From assembly GCA_935421135.1 (NCBI GenBank), contig OW285187.1:9362001-9426000 (forward strand): a stretch of DNA of 64,000 nt. Direction: 5' to 3'. Below are positions 15,001 through 27,693 of the stretch, piece after piece. The notes below the pieces were generated by a model. It searched no databases and was not told the DNA's origin. It saw only the letters and a list, made by a program, of their open reading frames with translations. The stretch is from Bugulina stolonifera (Eukaryota; Bryozoa; Gymnolaemata; Cheilostomatida; Bugulidae). The number at the start of each line of letters is the position of its first letter. The stretch's first letter is position 1. The translations under genes were made by a program, and so were the position numbers.

Positions 15001-18000
15001 GGTAATAGCTGTTCATACAACTCATGGTTAAAGTTAGTGCTGGGCGGTGTTTCGGTGTCATTCAGTTTTTTCGGTTTTTTTTCATTCGGTTCAAAAACCG
15101 CCAAAATTTAAAATGTGAACCGACACCGAATGCGGCGGTGCGGTTTTATTCGGTTTTAAAAGTCAAACCGCGCCTGGCCTCTTAGCGCACCCACTTTCAA
15201 TAATGGCTGGCGTTGAAAACACGTGAATTCATGTTATGCTTCTTTCAATCCTTATAATTCGATGCCATCCTTGGAATTTAGACTTAGCTGCAGCCATAAT
15301 ATAATCACCCAGTGGCTATTTATTGTAGTTTCACTCCTTTATAGCAGTTACGATTGCAGATTATTATTAATAATAAATATTTAATAATTGTTAACTATTA
15401 AATTAAATGAAAATGGCTGCCATTTTAGTGCTTCTTTTAATCCTTATAATTCGATGCCATCCTTGGAATACAGACTTAGCTGCAGCCATCAATATCACCC
15501 AGTAAGGGTTTACTGTAGTTCTCATTTGATTCTAGTATTCAAACTTGCATATTGTTATAAATAATTAATATTTAATTATTGCAAATTATTGAACAAAATA
15601 AAAATGGCAGCCATTTCCGGTAATGGCTGAAACTCCGAACACAGGAATTTATGTCATGCATCTTTCAATCTTTATAATTCGATGTCATCCTTTGAATAAA
15701 TACTTAGCTACAGCCATCATTGTCACCCAGAGATGATTTACTTTAGTTTCACTGAATTCTAGTTGTTATACTTCCATATTATTATAGATGATTGGCATTT
15801 AATAATTGCAATTTATTAAAGAAAATTTAAAATGGCCGCCATTGCAGCTTAAAAGCAGGGTGTGACAACTCCAATATTGAGTATTTCATTTCCGGTTCGG
15901 TTCGGTGTTTTTTCATGAATTAAAAAAACTGAATTAAACCGAGGGTGAGAAGACAACTTCGGTTTCATTCAGTTTTTTAGAAAAATCAGCAAAAAAACTG
16001 AATGCACATGCAAATCAAAACCGCCCAGCACTAGTTAAAGTGTAGACATAGGTACTGCTGCAGTATCCTTTACTATATTGAAACCTATAATCACATAATA
16101 CTATTGCTTGTTCCTTTGCAATAAAACGTTAACATATTATAATCTCATTTATATAAACTCAACCAGACAAAACTGATATGTTGCATGTACTGCATACCAT
16201 ATTAATAGCAAAAGTTGACGTTTCAACTGACTGCTGTGTATATACGATGACCATTGTTTAACACTCAGCATCCAATATAGTACTAAATATATGCCTGCAG
16301 GCTCAGGTAGCGGCAAGCTTTTTCTTCCTCAAAATTGGTCTCACGATTTTATATAAGCACTTCCACATTACTCTGAGTTGAGTGATTACCAGCTACCTTC
16401 AGAAAAATCATCTAAAAGCCCATTCTTAGACAAAAGCCTGTGGTATTAGCATTCACACGTCCTAATGGAAAAAAATCTTGCCGATTGTAAAATAAACTTT
16501 TGAGGTATTCTTGGTAGACTTAGGGAGTTTAGTTTGATGGTACTTCCTGCCCTCAATATCGTACTGTGGTTGTGTTTTATAGAAACAGCTATTAACATTG
16601 GCTACTCTTGTAAGCTGTTGACGGATGAGATGGAAGACGTGTTTGTTATTGACGGGGAAAAGTATGAAGATGTTAAACAACAGCTTACTAATGCTAGAGA
16701 TCAAATGGTAGCAATATCAAAACAATATACACAGGGCACGGGTGCTGCCGACCTGGAGGTATGTTTTCATACTAATATACTGTTTATGGTTTATACAATT
16801 CTCTCCTATATTAGTTGCTCACCGCCCAAGCATCACCAAATATAGTTTAAACCACTACTGTCTCACCATTCAATATTTGCAAAGAATACTGGTCATCTTA
16901 TTTCATGAAGATTGGTGTGCTGTTTGTCTTTGTAAACCTAGTGGCAGCCAAGATAAACTCATTTGAATATTGGCTATTATGACCTCCATTCAGCATTGAG
17001 ACCTGTTAAGTTCCTATGGCTATGCCTGTTCTAAGTCTATACTTGTAACTTATGTACATAGGTAAGCTACTAACATCAAATAGCCCAGTAATCTTATTGA
17101 GCCAACACTAACTGTCATTCTATAAATAACTCTTGAGCACAGTGATGAACAAGTAAGTTAGAGTCATGCCCACAAAAAACAATGCAATGCATTGCAAGTC
17201 CTATGGCTATCTCTGTAGCACAGTTTTATATTAACTGCTTGAGAGCTTCCAAAATTCCCAGCATAGGCTGATTGAAGGTGAAATCAGCCAATATTAAAAT
17301 AGGGTTTTCTTGGCAGCTGTTAGGTTACCAAAGACAAACAACACATCAATCTTACTGAAAAAGGATGAACAAGATTATTTGAAAATATTGAATGGTGCGA
17401 CAGTAGTGGTTTAAAGCTAGTGTGACGCCTTTGAGTGTTGGATATAAAATGTGCTGTGTTGATCGTAGATCTAAAATTCAAGTGTTCTACAGATATCCGA
17501 GATGGGCGTGTCACTATGCATGCTGGCATTTCTGGGGTTCGTGAGGGCCTACGCACCCCTTTGACAAAGCTTACAAAGTTGTCATTAAATCCATTAGCAA
17601 TATTGGTAACTGGTCATAACCTAAACCTGAAGTTGTCCTCTCTTGTTGGTTTTATTAAAATGAAAACAGCTTCACAATATAAGCTGCTTTTGAGCTCCCA
17701 TATCTACATGTAATTCAACTGGGTGATCCTTGCATATTATTATTTTTTTATGCATTAGGTGTCTTCGCGACCTGAACTTCAGACCCAGGCCGATTTATAA
17801 AAATATTTTCCGGCACACATCCGTCACAGAGTCGCGAACACACCGGCCTGGGCCAAAAGCAAAATCCCCATTTTAGCGCGAAGAAATCAGGTGTGCCGAT
17901 GAGCTGGGGATGGTTTCGTCCGGCCAAGCAAAATCCCAGGCCAATAGCCCTTCTGACCTGGGTCGGACGGCCATCTTGTAAATTTTATTTGCGACCCGGG

Positions 18001-21000
18001 TCCGTCCAAGAGGTCGCGAAGACACCTACTGTTCCTATTATTATGCACCCCTTGAAACTTTTCTAGCTACGCCCTTGCAAATTGTGAATATTCATATATT
18101 ATGTAGAAAATGTAGAATTAAAAAGCAGTCTCTGTTTAAAAGAATAAAACATAAATTATATATATCTTTAAATTTATTCTGTGTTAGTGTCAATATATGA
18201 TTTTTAGTACGGAAAAAGTTATAAAACCATTTTATATCCTACATTCTGGCTTAAAATTCTAACATTTAGACTGTGTTATATATACTTTAATAAGATTGGT
18301 TGCATTGAGTTATTTGTTACAATATATTACTCCCCAATCACCTTATTTACACTAATAGTATGTTATGTTATCCTACATTGCACATTACAATTATAATACT
18401 TACATGAATGTGTAGTTGTCATCTCTTGTCTCTTTAGATTTATAATCCAATTCTGTGTAAGTGTTCCACCTCACAGTATTCCATAAATTTGCACACTTGT
18501 GGTTAAGGGTCAAAGGTCACGGTCACTTCTACCTATATATGTATGTGTGTATAGAATGTGGTTCTGAGCTGGTATATTATGAGTTGAGAGGTCTCATCTG
18601 TCTATCTGGTACTAGTACGGAGGGCCTGGCTCATCATTTGTTCAATGTTACTTCAGATCTGAGAACGTGTATTACCTACTGGTATTTTGATTTTGATTTT
18701 GCTCTTTGTCCATTTTTAACTTATTAATGAATATGATTGGTCATTGCTTTTAAATACGGAAAGTTTTGCTTTCCATGTCCAAAAATGAGTTCAGCTGCTG
18801 CACTGTTCCAACTTGTCTACTTTGATTACTGTTGATTCAGTTGGTGACTAACTCACTATTGTAGCGAGAATATAGGGCTACTAGACCACCTGAGAGTGGC
18901 AATATTGCGGTAAGACTTTCTCGGTGTAGGTATCCCATATTGCTGTACATAAACCATTGCAAATCTTGTTCTACCTAATCAACTTATTATCAGGTGTTTG
19001 TCTGATCATGTACGTGTATGTTAGTGCTTGGTGCTACTTGTATATATTATAGTACATTGTGCGCTGAAATTCCATGCGGCAATATGCTGATGGAAATAGA
19101 TGAACGAGGTGAATTTATCACTTTCTGTACCCATTGGCATGTGGCTTAACATGGAATAGCAGTTGGAATTCTGCTGGGTGTGGTATAGACGTAATATTAG
19201 ACCTATTGTGTTGACAATAATGGGATCACACTCTTGCATGCACATCACACACTATCACTAATGCCAGTTGCTCACCACTAAATCTTATCTTGAAATACGT
19301 GTAATATGTTTTTAGGGTAGCTTACTGTGTGAATACTATAGCTCGGTACAGGTAACGTCGTCTTTTACTTCCTCTCACCACTTCATAGTAACTGCTTATT
19401 GTAGTCGTCCATCTTGTGTCTGTTGTATGCATCCATGCATTGTATTCATACCTATGTTTGATTCATTGGTCTTGCTAGCTGTTATGTTTATTCTCTCTAA
19501 TCCCTTGTGAGTCATCTTCTCCTGCATCAGCTATTGTAGAGAATTAGTACATCTGTCTGTCTTTTCTGTTCGTTGTCAGGTTTCTGTTGCCATCTGCCTT
19601 CTCATTCAGAAACTTCTGTGGTCCTATTAGTGGAGCTAGACTTTTTGTCTCGAGTTCTGATTGCTGACAAGCATCACATCCATGTTGCCTTATTCGATGG
19701 TTCCAACACAGTATGTGACTAATAGAGGCTGTATCGTCTAAACATGGTTATGATTGCTGTTATTTGTTCAATAGGATGATGGGATGAGATGGGGCGTAAG
19801 TTATCACTAGCTCTATTCATTAGCATGATAATTTCTTCTCACGTCCTCAATATTAAGTATGATAACTCTAATAAAATATCCTTCTCTTTATGCTAAATTG
19901 TTATAAAACCGTTTTTACATAATATTAGAAAGTTATAGGATTGCTTGCTCATATTTCGCATGATGATTAATGCATGTAAGCATGATTTTGCAGACCTCAG
20001 GTAAATCATGATTTTTAACGTGAAAGTGATATCAACATCATGGAAATACTTGATTTAAATGTTGATATTAGCAATTAAAACTAGAGGTTGCCTTAAAAGC
20101 ATAAATAGAAACAACAACAAATATTGTTGTTACTTATATTATTTTCATCTCAGATTTTCATAAAACTTGGCATTTTTATGCCACAATTGGCATTATATGG
20201 TCTTTTCTACTACGTGGAGCTCTGCAGTTCCACAGTTTCTACAGACTTCATCCTGTTCTACATTAAATTACTCATTGTTATATTACAGCAGTCATTGTTG
20301 TAATCACACTATGTTTTATTGGAGTTATCATCTCTCACTTACATATTAGTAACTGATTGGATGAGTGATCAGTTTCAGTTGCTCAGCTGCTGTATTGAAC
20401 CGCCCACCAGTTTAGTCCAACCATTCACATCATTATTCCTTTGGAAACGGAATATATTATGGAACCTTATTGTTTGCTTGTCAGATGGGGGTATGCTGTG
20501 GATGTACACACTTATGTATATTAGTTATTGCTCATTTGTGTAGAGCCTGAGGCTATATGTAGGATAATATGTTTTTGAATGCTAACTCCTACATTCAATG
20601 TAACATAATCAATGTTCTGCATACTACTAATCTATTCTATCTGTCTAATATACATATCTCCTGTATATGTACTCACTAACACAGTCTGACTGTATCTAAT
20701 ATCCACACTACGTCACTACCATGTACTTTGTACATGAATATAACATTACTGTCTGCATGCCGTAGCCTTTCTAACATCCTTGTATATAATATATTTTATT
20801 AGTAGGTTTATTGCTAGATTGATTAACCCATTCACATTGCGCCTTCCAAATATTTGTAGCGATTTTCTACCATCAATTAGTATATTTTGCATGTGATATG
20901 GATTATTGTGCTCTAAAATCACTGGTTGAAGAATTGTTTTGGTCCAATTATTGAACTGGAACAGCAGTAGAAGATAATAAATTTTGTTATTCACATGAGT

Positions 21001-24000
21001 ATATTATCAGTATTAAATTCTGGTCTATCTAGCATGAAGTCCTCTCCATTATCCATTTCATTAGATAAATTTCCACATAAGTTTTTTCATAATGTGATTG
21101 TTGGTGTCATAAAGAATTCATCGGTACAAGTTTTATGTGAAGGCATTGTTCCAAGATAGGGATGTTTATAGATTCTTCATCTGGGTTACTTTGCTCAGTC
21201 CCCAGGTAGTAAATGCTCTCCTTCCTTGTTTTAGTTGGTTTCATTCCAAGACCACAATGACTCAACCTCCATACAAGACCAGGAGCAGTTCGGAGGCTTT
21301 GGAATTGTTATAAACGGCCATAGTTTGGTAAATACTGCATAGAATTATTTATGAAATGTTTTGAATTTGCAATTTTATGTGGCATTGTTGTGGACAGGTC
21401 TGTAATTAATAGCCAAGGCTTGAACTTTTTATTCAGTATCACTTTTGCTGTGTTTACGCATTCGAGATTATACATGTATATGCAACTAAAAAGAGGAGAT
21501 AACTCAATGTTAATAACTAATTTAAAAGCTGCATATAATAATTTATGTGTATATAGATCGGACTTACCTGTTGCTAAAATATTTTGCCTCCTGTCATAAA
21601 TAGCCTACAACTATCATGTATCAGAGACTTGGTCACCAAACGCTAGTTGTGTGATAGTATATATACATTTGTACAATAATATTGTAGTGTTCCTCTACTG
21701 AACACCAAGTAATGTGATAGTATGGAGTTACCAGTCTACGCTATAATATAGTCATACTGTGCTGTAGGTTGAGGGGCTTTCAGAGAGGCTAGAAATGCTT
21801 CTACTGGAGGTCGGCTGTATGTGTAAAGCAGTCATATGCTGCAGGGTAACTCCTCTACAGAAAGCTCAGGTGGTGGAGTTAGTAAAGAAACACAAGAACT
21901 CTGTCACCCTGGCTATAGGAGATGGTGCTAATGATGTCAGCATGATTAAAAGTAGGTCACCACGGTGACTGTGTACAGATTATATAAGATGTATGCTATC
22001 ACCATGGTGACGGTATACACATTAAATAATGTGTGTTATTCATGTTACCAGTACTTTCTACGGTTTACCTTTCTATTTGCTTGAAATCTAACCTGTGCAT
22101 ACTTCATTGCTAGTATTATAGAGTCGTTATTGTTGCATTGAACTTGTTCACCACTTTGATATTTGAAACATTGTAGCTGCACACATAGGTGTGGGTATCA
22201 GTGGACAGGAAGGTATGCAAGCCGTACTCTCCTCTGACTTCTCATTTGCTCAGTTCAGATACCTGGAGAGGTTACTGCTAGTACATGGCCGCTGGTCGTA
22301 CCTTAGAATGTGCAAATTCTTGGCCTACTTCTTCTACAAGAACTTCTCCTTCACCCTCACACATTTCTGGTTCGCTTGGTTCATAGGATTCTCTGCACAG
22401 GTATGTAACTATAACAATCACCAAACAGCCAGTACACAGTGTAACGAATACTCTGAAAATATTAATTAAAATATTTATTGATTCCAAATTTGGGAGATTT
22501 TTTCATATTTTGGCTCTACATAAATACTGTTGGATAAATTTATTGTCTTGCCTCCTGTGATGGTACTATAAGGAGCAGGTTACTAGGAACTGTTCATATG
22601 TACTAAAGTGTGCCAATGTAATGTGTGAAGATGTTGCTGTAGATGAGAAGTTTATAATATAAAGTAGTACTAATTGTAGTGTTTGGATTTTTATTCCTGA
22701 TGTTTCTATGCCAGTCCACTGCATTGTGTTTTAGACTGTGTTTGATGAGACATTCATAGCCATATATAATGTGGTATACACATCAGCACCAGTTGTCATG
22801 CTAGGAGTGTTTGATCAAGTAAGTAACATAGCTTGATTCGATCTTTTACGCAAGGAATTTGTGTTATACTGGTTATTTATATTATGAACTCTGCTGAAAA
22901 GTCAAAGGTCACCGTAACTAATCAGTCATCAGCTTTCCTCGGCGTGATACTATACTGGTATATTCACATTTTCTATCTACACGACTGTACTAAGTTCGTG
23001 ATTGGCTAATCAGTTTCACATTTTTTAATTATGATTTCACATTTTCTATCAACATATTGTGCCAAGTTCGTGATAGACTATTCAGTTTCACATACCATTA
23101 ACTATGTCAGTGGTTTCACGTATCACTGATTATGGTTTCACATTATCATTGATAATACAGTATTGTACAAGTAGTATTGTCCCATGTTTGTATGATCAAC
23201 CTTTTGACAATAACCAGATAAATCTAGATTAAAATTGCCCAGTAACGCCTCTCCCACTGCATTGTACATGGGTACTTTGGATTCAGCATGATGATATGTG
23301 AAAACATTGGCGCTTATCATGAATTTTATCAATACATGTTGTGCTATCTTGGCTGAGTAGTCTAGCGCTAGTCACTCTGGTCTCGCAGCAATGATGCAAG
23401 TTATATGCAAGGACGTGGGTTCAAGTCCCGCCAATGGTCTAGAGGTTTTCACCTCAAAGAAGGTTTTCACCTCAAAGAAAGGTTTTCCCTTCGTGCCATG
23501 TCGAATTATAATAATATCCAGCTCTTGGAGCCGTGGTGGCCCCACGACTAGCTCTGCTATTGGGCAGCCACGTTAAATTGTGTTTAGCGCCACGGATATT
23601 ATTATTATTACAATGTCAAAGTGGCCAAACTGGTTGAAGTTAGCACTTGACAACCACTTGTAACCAATATTGCAGAGCTACATGTATCTTCTCTTGAAAT
23701 CCTCTCATAGAATATCTAAGATTGGCACACTTTTTGATGGTGACTACTGCCACAGCATAGCATTTACTATCATAACTATATTTTACAGGATTTAGATGAG
23801 GAATATTGTATCAAGTTTCCCAAACTTTACACTCCTGGTCTAACTAATCTATTCTTCAATAAGAAGATATTTGGGTTGAGTTTACTCGAGGGTGTACTCA
23901 CTTCCTGTGTTATATTTTTCCTATCGTACGGCTGCCTCATCGACGGAATGCAACATGATGGCAAGGATTTGATAACCATAGAGACTCTTTCATTTATGTC

Positions 24001-24776
24001 TTCATCTATACTGATAATCACTGTTACGCTGCGTGTAAGTTCTTGTACACATACATATAAGTGTTCTGTAACTATATTCTTCTTGTCCAATGAATCTATA
24101 AAGTGTATAAAGCCACTGAAGAATACCTAACTATTATATTTTAACCACAGTCATGCAGTGTACCTACAACATGTTGTCTGTTGGTAATGCTCGCATTTTA
24201 GCTGAGAACTAAAACAGTGCTATGTGTGTGTTACAGTGTGCACTGGAGACCCAGTACTGGACCCCCATAAATCACTTCTTTATATGGGGCAGCCTGGCTA
24301 TATTCTATGTTGTACACGCTGTGCTCTATTCCGATCTACTTAACTACAAGTATGTAGGTACACTGAGGCTAATGGGTGGTACATCCACCTACTGGCTAGG
24401 GGTTCTCCTCGGCGTCGTAGTCCTGCTTGTCTCTGTAATCTCTATTAAACTTGTTCGCCTCCTCCTAAGGACTAATCTATCCGATAAATTACGGCACAGA
24501 GCCAGTATTCAAAGATCAAAGTCAAGTTCAAAGGCTATTACATTGAGGCCTAAAACTAGTATAAAACGCGAGTTCCGTACTCAGTCCATTCGGTCAGGTT
24601 ATGCATTCGCACACGAAGAAGGATTTGGTGAATTCATTACCAGTGGTAGATACATCAGGAAAACAGACGGAGATGGCACTACTGAAACGGCAACTGGTGG
24701 AAGTGTTGCTACAGCCACAGGGGTACATGTATCTAACGGCACTGGAGTGGCAACATCTACAACTGTTGACGCTTAG
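3030..24776 (+). CDS. ATP8B-like: Class-1 P4-ATPase phospholipid flippase, ATP8B type, complete multi-exon gene
   Basis: Membrane P-type ATPase that moves phospholipids from the outer to the inner leaflet; family members usually need a CDC50 beta subunit. Proposed exons: 3030-3088, 6115-6175, 6245-6415, 6722-6820, 7037-7171, 7675-7831, 8182-8429, 9002-9237, 10773-10935, 12139-12228, 12605-12764, 13061-13257, 13531-13650, 14191-14343, 14878-15001, 16583-16758, (18865-18909, 19316-19351 optional), 21235-21327, 21768-21951, 22177-22400, 22735-22818, 23789-24034, 24237-24776. All phases agree, giving about 1266 aa, normal for ATP8B. Visible motifs: actuator DGET (about 198-201), PISL in M4, phosphorylation loop DKTGT (Asp about 436), CKGAD, TGDKQ (about 720) and hinge GDGAND (about 892). 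The spacing and wording (for example [24 protein letters not shown] near the C terminus) match ATP8B1/2/4 rather than ATP8A. The first two exons are least certain; 6176-6244 could instead be coding. The 3' end converges on the ZIP gene. Confidence 0.93.
7185..7396 (+). repeat. 14-bp minisatellite in a flippase intron
   Basis: About 15 head-to-tail copies of a 14-bp unit (TGTCCACTACCTAC), nearly perfect with a few single-base variants. The array begins roughly 13 bases after the splice donor at 7172, so the donor sits at its very edge. It happens to be open in one frame, giving a repetitive peptide that has no support as a real protein. Confidence 0.95.
10536..10780 (+). repeat. 33-bp minisatellite containing repeated copies of a splice acceptor
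   Basis: Seven 33-bp units followed by a partial eighth. Each unit starts with a copy of the acceptor region of the flippase exon that begins at 10773 (TTGTAG then TGTGGAGT); the final partial copy is the real acceptor and exon start. In the corresponding place of the third duplicated block (36161-36180) only a single copy exists, so the array expanded in this block or shrank in the other. Several units have a changed AG (TTGTAA, TTGCAA), which removes the decoy acceptor. Confidence 0.93.
11647..12081. mobile_element. Non-autonomous TA-inserting DNA transposon (mariner/pogo-like MITE)
   Basis: A 435-bp element bounded by inverted repeats of about 25 bp that start CAGTGGAACTTGCTTAATTC on the left and end with its complement on the right, directly flanked by TA dinucleotides (11645-11646 and 12082-12083). 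The TA target and CAGTGGAAC termini are typical of pogo/Tigger-type Tc1-mariner elements. No transposase frame is present. It lies in the flippase intron between 10935 and 12139. Confidence 0.85.
13683..14110 (+). repeat. AT-rich degenerate simple repeat
   Basis: A stretch of TATTATAT-type low-complexity sequence with locally duplicated segments (for example around 13860-13925), inside the flippase intron 13651-14190. No terminal inverted repeats or coding potential are seen. Confidence 0.8.
15035..16033. mobile_element. Non-autonomous hAT-like transposon with internal tandem repeats
   Basis: A 999-bp element with terminal inverted repeats TAGTGCTGGGCGGT at the left and the complement at the right, flanked by a perfect 8-bp target duplication GTTAAAGT (15027-15034 and 16034-16041). 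The 8-bp duplication and TAG...CTA ends are the hallmark of hAT transposons. Inside are three imperfect tandem copies of an approximately 200-bp module (near 15235, 15430 and 15655), each carrying the stretch TATAATTCGATGCCATCC or close variants. Subterminal sequence is rich in CGGTTT motifs in both orientations. No transposase is encoded, so it needs a partner in trans. Confidence 0.88.
17758..18026. mobile_element. GC-rich 269-bp MITE with TA target duplication
   Basis: Terminal inverted repeats GGTGTCTTCGCGACC and complement, flanked by TA on both sides (17756-17757, 18027-18028). It is conspicuously GC-rich against its surroundings and contains several CGCGA and CCGGCC motifs. The paralogous intron in the second block (about 29180) lacks it, giving an empty site. 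It lies in the long flippase intron after the exon ending at 16758. Confidence 0.83.
23347..23611 (+). mobile_element. tRNA-derived SINE (leucine/serine-tRNA-like head)
   Basis: The 5' part looks like a degenerate tRNA: an A-box-like TGGCTGAGTAGTCTAGCG near 23350 and a B-box-like GGGTTCAAGTCCC at about 23417-23429, the pattern of an RNA polymerase III internal promoter. The 3' part ends in an ATT microsatellite. The paralogous introns in the other two blocks lack it. It is not a functional tRNA gene, since the acceptor stem and anticodon arm do not close. Confidence 0.75.
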
Positions 24777-25198
24777 ACAATTAGGAGATTCCAATAGGAG
24801 ATATCTAGTCCCTGCACTTGTTTGCTTATCGAATCATGTCAATACACAACATGGCAATGCTTATACACAAGTCGAAATGTATTTTTCATACTTTGATTGA
24901 GTTTCCTTTTCTTTACTGTTGGTTTTTCAATTTGAAATTATTTCGCAATAATTTTCATATATGCTTTTTTATTACCCATTGATTTTTAAATTATCTAACT
25001 GACCTTCAATGTGATGTACATATTTCAGGTGACATTAAAATTTTTGCAGCTTCATGCACTTTTATAGGTAGTTTATCTTGCTAATGAATTACTAATTGGT
25101 TATGTTTTAGCAACATAATTATACCATATTCTCATCTTATTGGGACTCACTATATAATATATACATGTAGATTATGTAGAAACAATCTAATTTTTTAC

Positions 25199-25211
25199 AA
25201 TAAAAAATAAA
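25199..25211 (+). promoter_or_regulatory. Candidate poly(A) signals of the flippase gene
   Basis: Two close AATAAA hexamers (25199-25204 and 25206-25211) about 425 bases after the flippase stop. On the opposite strand a possible signal for the ZIP gene lies at 24968-24973, so the two convergent transcripts probably overlap at their 3' ends. Inference from hexamers only. Confidence 0.45.
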
Positions 25212-25251
25212 ATTAATAGTGTTTAAAAAGCACCTCAAATTACAAATTAAT

Positions 25252-26885
25252 TTAATCACAACCAGACAAATGAATCTTCACAAATAGTACACCATTTACA
25301 ACGGCAAATCCTATAATAACAAAAACAAGTTTTAGAATTCTATCTTTAGGTTTGTTGAACTCATGAGGTAAAACTTCAAAAAATGTAACATATAGAAAGG
25401 TGCCACAGGCTAGACCCTGCAGTATCCCGTTGACAAGATCAGAAGATACAGTATCAGTGTTAAAATTATTAATCAGAATTCCTAGAGCAATTCCTATCGG
25501 ACTAGCAATACAAAACACAGCATTTGATGTAAAAATCACTTTTAAAGATAATTTACTCTGCACAAAGTTTAGACCAATACTAAATGCAATAATGCATTTG
25601 TGTAGAACCAGAGCACCAAAGATAGAAAAGACGCTTTCTTCTGTCTCCTGTAAACCAACTGCCAGCCCTTCAAAGACTGAATGTAATGAGAGGGCAGCGA
25701 GCATCATAAATGATTTAAATGATGAATGTGAGTTGGGGTCTTGATGCATTGATTCTTCATGTTGGTCCATGTCAGACTTTAGTGGCCTATCTACGATGCC
25801 ACTGATGTTTCTGGCGCAGGTGATGCTATTAGAATCCTGCCGTGGTAAATAGTCATCTAAATTATAACTTTCTTCTGACACCCTCTGTGTTTCACCCTGA
25901 TTACCACTCTCACATTTCATGGAGTCGTAAGTTACTCTTTTAGATTTAGAATCAGAGCGCCCTCTGGTCTCATTGTGCTCATTGTCAGGAGAGTTTTCCA
26001 TTTGTTCATAATCTGCTGAACGACTCTCTTTGATCGATAAAACTACCTGCTCCACTATGAGAACAAGAAAGAACCCGGCAACCATTACAGCTTCTCCAAA
26101 TGGATAGCATCTGAACTTACTTTCTTCTGTTAAGTATACGTTGATGGCACTAAGTAGCTTACTCTGTACTCCTGGATATAAATCCAGTAAACACGTCCCA
26201 AGAAAGACTCCAGCGGCAAAGCAGCTTAGAAAACTAGAAATGCAAGATATAACTATTGTTGCAACATGTCCTTCATCGTTGCTAGATGGATTAAGGGTTA
26301 TTTCGAAAAAGACAGTTCAAAACAGAATGTTTCAAAGTTATACAGTTTGAAGTTGGACAGTGCGAAAGTGTGTAGATTACATTCAGAAGAACACAACTCA
26401 CAGATTATTATTTTTTAGTGTTCGGCAAGTTGCATGTAGTAGTAGTAAAAACAAAAAGTTTAATGTTAAAAATTAAAATACCTAAAAAATTTTGTATATG
26501 CAGTTCTCTTGGTTTTGTTTACAACCCATGCACAAAATTCTACATTGAATATCTGATGCATTTTTAAGCAAAGAATAAGAAAATTGCCAAACTAACATCT
26601 CAATTAAAGATCAAGGATCAGATGCCTGTAGTACATCAATCACCAGTTTGGTCACCATTTGAGGGAAGAATAATAATCTCTAAGTTGACAAATGTAACAT
26701 ACAATGTACATCTAAATAGTATTATTATTCTTTATTTACCTGATACATTTTTCAATTCTTTTACGCCGTGTTGTATTTCCAGCTGCCAATGCCGCTTTCA
26801 TCAATGGCACAGGAAGCAAGGAGAAGATGTATGTACCAATAAACAGGATAATTAAAACAATCAGTTTCACAATTCCAAGTTCCAT
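25252..26885 (-). CDS. SLC39A1/2/3-like: ZIP-family zinc/iron transporter, tandem copy 1
   Basis: Two exons on the minus strand: 26740-26885 (start ATG at 26885) and 25252-26233, joined in phase 2 to give 375 aa. ZIP proteins of subfamily II import zinc or iron into the cytosol through eight membrane segments. Exon 1 encodes the first membrane helix after a MELGIVKL start; exon 2 begins at FLSCFAAGVFLG (helix 2). A long hydrophilic loop rich in Ser, Asp and Glu separates helices 3 and 4. Helix 4 carries the ZIP signature HSVFEGLAVGLQ and helix 5 carries HKCIIAFSIGL, which line the metal site. The protein ends with a short GCD tail. Compared with copies 2 and 3 its loop has drifted most (for example DSNSITCARN where they have RSGSVTSARN). 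Acceptor TTTCTAG and donor GTAAAT are good. It is convergent with the flippase. Confidence 0.93.
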
Positions 26886-27693
26886 TCTCACTATCTAGTC
26901 CCACGTCTTATACCCTTTCTATAAGAATAGAGAATTAATACAAAAGATGTAGTGGTATTAGAAACTGTCTATCACATTGGCATAGGTGTTGGATATGCAC
27001 CACTAAAATGAACATGGTTTACATGCAATCAGTGTTGCATGTTGGCCTATACACCTGTTTGCGTTTCCTTGAAACTAGGATCAAAGCACAAGTTTGTATT
27101 TAATACCTAGTGGTACCTATTTCTACATGTATATGTCAGGTGAGTGTTTATTCTATCATAGCCCCATGTCTGTAACAACATGTATTACAGTGTATACATG
27201 GTTATTTATATGCTATTATTTAGAACTTACCTAGGCTGAGCACCATGTAGTGAATACTCTCAAGTCCCATTAGCTTCTGCCTAATGTACATTACAATGCT
27301 GAGATAAAGTTCCTTTTAGTTTGCTCTGTTTACACAAAAGTCAGAATTTCCAAATGACTGTGTGGGAAGGGGGAGAAAACTTCTTACATTTCAGCTCCAG
27401 TGAGAAAACTAAATATATTTATATAGGTATACAAGTTTACATTCAGACTCTCACGTTGACCATGTAACCCCTGTTCCTACCCCCTGTTTCTATTAGTACA
27501 TCTTTATTGCTATACTAGCTTCCCATGTGATTATAGATGTATCATATAAATATAATTATAGTCAACAATACTAAAAATGAAACTAGGGAGTGTGTAGTCT
27601 GGTATATTATGATTAGACATGCTATATATTTATGTAGGTCGAGCAATGTGTAATCTGCATCTATACCATTACATCTACAGGTTACAGTAGCCA

